This document shows positions 4,956-5,825 of a stretch of DNA of 5,825 bases, piece by piece. Each line of letters begins with the position of its first letter. Position 1 is the first letter of the stretch. The notes beneath the pieces are model-generated. The model saw only the letters and a program-made list of their open reading frames with translations. It ran no database searches and was not told the origin of the DNA. The stretch covers positions 1 through 5,825 of the forward strand of contig JALOMX010000153.1 of assembly GCA_025455245.1 (NCBI GenBank). The letters run 5' to 3'. This DNA is from Chitinophagaceae bacterium. Its GTDB lineage: Bacteria; Bacteroidota; Bacteroidia; Chitinophagales; Chitinophagaceae. Position numbers and translations under genes: made by a program.

Positions 4956-5825
4956 ATGGCAAGTATCCTTGATCTTGTGGGAAACACCCCCCTTGTAGAA
5001 ATTAAAAAACTGAACCCAAATCCCAGCGTAAAAGTGTATGCAAAACTTGAAGGCCATAACCCCGGAGGAAGCGTTAAAGACAGGGCTGCACTAAACATGA
5101 TCCGTTCGGCAATGGACCGTGGTGAGATAAAAGCCGGTGACAAACTGATTGAAGCCACAAGTGGAAATACCGGGATTGCCCTTGCCATGATTGCCTGTTT
5201 GTACGGTCTTGAAATAGAACTCGTAATGCCATCAAACAGTACCCGGGAACGCACCCTGACGATGGAGGCTTTCGGCGCAAAAGTTACCCTTCTTGATAAT
5301 ATTGAAGTTTGCCGGGATTATGCAGAGGAAAAAGCTGCAGCCGGCAGCCATTTTATATTAAACCAATTTGCCAACCCTGATAATTATCTCGCTCATTATA
5401 AAAGTACCGGACCTGAAATATGGCGCGATACAAATGGTGAAGTCACCCATTTTGTAAGCGCTATGGGCACCACAGGAACCATCATGGGGACAAGCCGTTT
5501 TTTAAAAGAAAAAAACAGGTCGGTACAAATCGTAGGTTGTCAGCCTACAGAAGAAAGTTCCATCCCCGGGATCAGAAGATGGCCAAAAGAATACCTGCCA
5601 AAAATTTTTGAACCGGAAAGAGTGGACCGCACCATTGATGTAAGCCAGGATGATGCCACGCTGATGGCAAGAAAACTTGCTAAGGAGGAAGGCATTTTCA
5701 GCGGCATGAGCAGCGGAGGCGCTGCTTTTGCTGCATGTAAACTTTCCGCAGAACTTGACAGCGGGCTGATTGTTTTTATTGTCTGCGATCGCGGCGACCG
5801 CTACCTCAGCAGTAATCTTTTTGGC
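4956..5825 (+). CDS. cysM: Cysteine synthase B (O-acetylserine sulfhydrylase, CysM type), 3' end cut by window
   Basis: This pyridoxal-phosphate enzyme uses O-acetylserine plus sulfide to make cysteine; CysM-type members also accept thiosulfate, giving S-sulfocysteine. All 290 codons to the window edge are open and no stop is reached. The last visible motif, CDRGDRYLSSNLF, is normally close to the C-terminus, so only a few residues should be missing. Visible features are NTPLV (10-14), the PLP lysine K41 in GGSVKDR, the substrate loop TSGNTG (68-73), the phosphate-binding GTTGT (171-175) and SSGG (252-255), whose Ser contacts the PLP ring nitrogen. The block SSIPGIRRWPKEYLP (201-215) and the DRGDRYLS ending match CysM rather than CysK. 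The ATG lies 10 bp after the acetyltransferase stop without a Shine-Dalgarno sequence. The two enzymes act in sequence. Confidence 0.95.
   Translation, partial: MASILDLVGNTPLVEIKKLNPNPSVKVYAKLEGHNPGGSVKDRAALNMIRSAMDRGEIKAGDKLIEATSGNTGIALAMIACLYGLEIELVMPSNSTRERTLTMEAFGAKVTLLDNIEVCRDYAEEKAAAGSHFILNQFANPDNYLAHYKSTGPEIWRDTNGEVTHFVSAMGTTGTIMGTSRFLKEKNRSVQIVGCQPTEESSIPGIRRWPKEYLPKIFEPERVDRTIDVSQDDATLMARKLAKEEGIFSGMSSGGAAFAACKLSAELDSGLIVFIVCDRGDRYLSSNLFG

Noticed and set aside
4808..5254. 148-codon minus-strand open frame across the cysE-cysM junction
   Set aside because: Covers conserved coding sequence of two recognised genes on the other strand; Ser/Phe-rich with no motif.

Overview
The window looks like chromosomal DNA from a member of the Bacteroidota. 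The main evidence is a perfect Bacteroidota-type promoter (TAnnTTTG -7 element with an upstream TTTG) in front of the ribosomal protein S20 gene. Supporting evidence is the near absence of Shine-Dalgarno sequences, A-rich start contexts, and a proteorhodopsin with Met at the spectral-tuning position, as is usual in this phylum. No genus can be named from the sequence alone. No mobile elements, CRISPR arrays, tRNA or rRNA genes were seen.

Region 1-171 has no convincing gene, only small inverted repeats. From 172 to about 1980 there is a two-gene phototrophy module on the minus strand. A proton-pumping proteorhodopsin (1209-1976) is followed by a Brp/Blh-type beta-carotene 15,15'-dioxygenase (172-1137), which would make the retinal. 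A perfect 13-bp inverted repeat lies in the 71-bp gap between them. The rhodopsin carries the DTE proton-pump triad, Met at the tuning site (green-type), and a Gly in helix E where carotenoid-antenna rhodopsins have their fenestration.

The roughly 260 bp between the rhodopsin and rpsT is a divergent regulatory region. It contains T-tracts, repeated TTTGTTTAA motifs and the rpsT promoter. rpsT (2237-2509) ends at a strong intrinsic terminator. It is followed by a CorA-family divalent cation transporter (2640-3581) and, 5 bp later, a small Nudix hydrolase (3587-4051), probably co-transcribed.

The right end is a cysteine-biosynthesis pair: serine O-acetyltransferase (4130-4945), then 10 bp, then a CysM-type O-acetylserine sulfhydrylase (4956 to the window end, cut off just before its stop). 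The first enzyme makes O-acetylserine and the second converts it to cysteine or S-sulfocysteine.

Most of the window is ordinary core metabolism. The rhodopsin/Blh module is the most interesting part: a possible carotenoid-antenna rhodopsin, an unusual histidine replacement in Blh, and the intercistronic hairpin.
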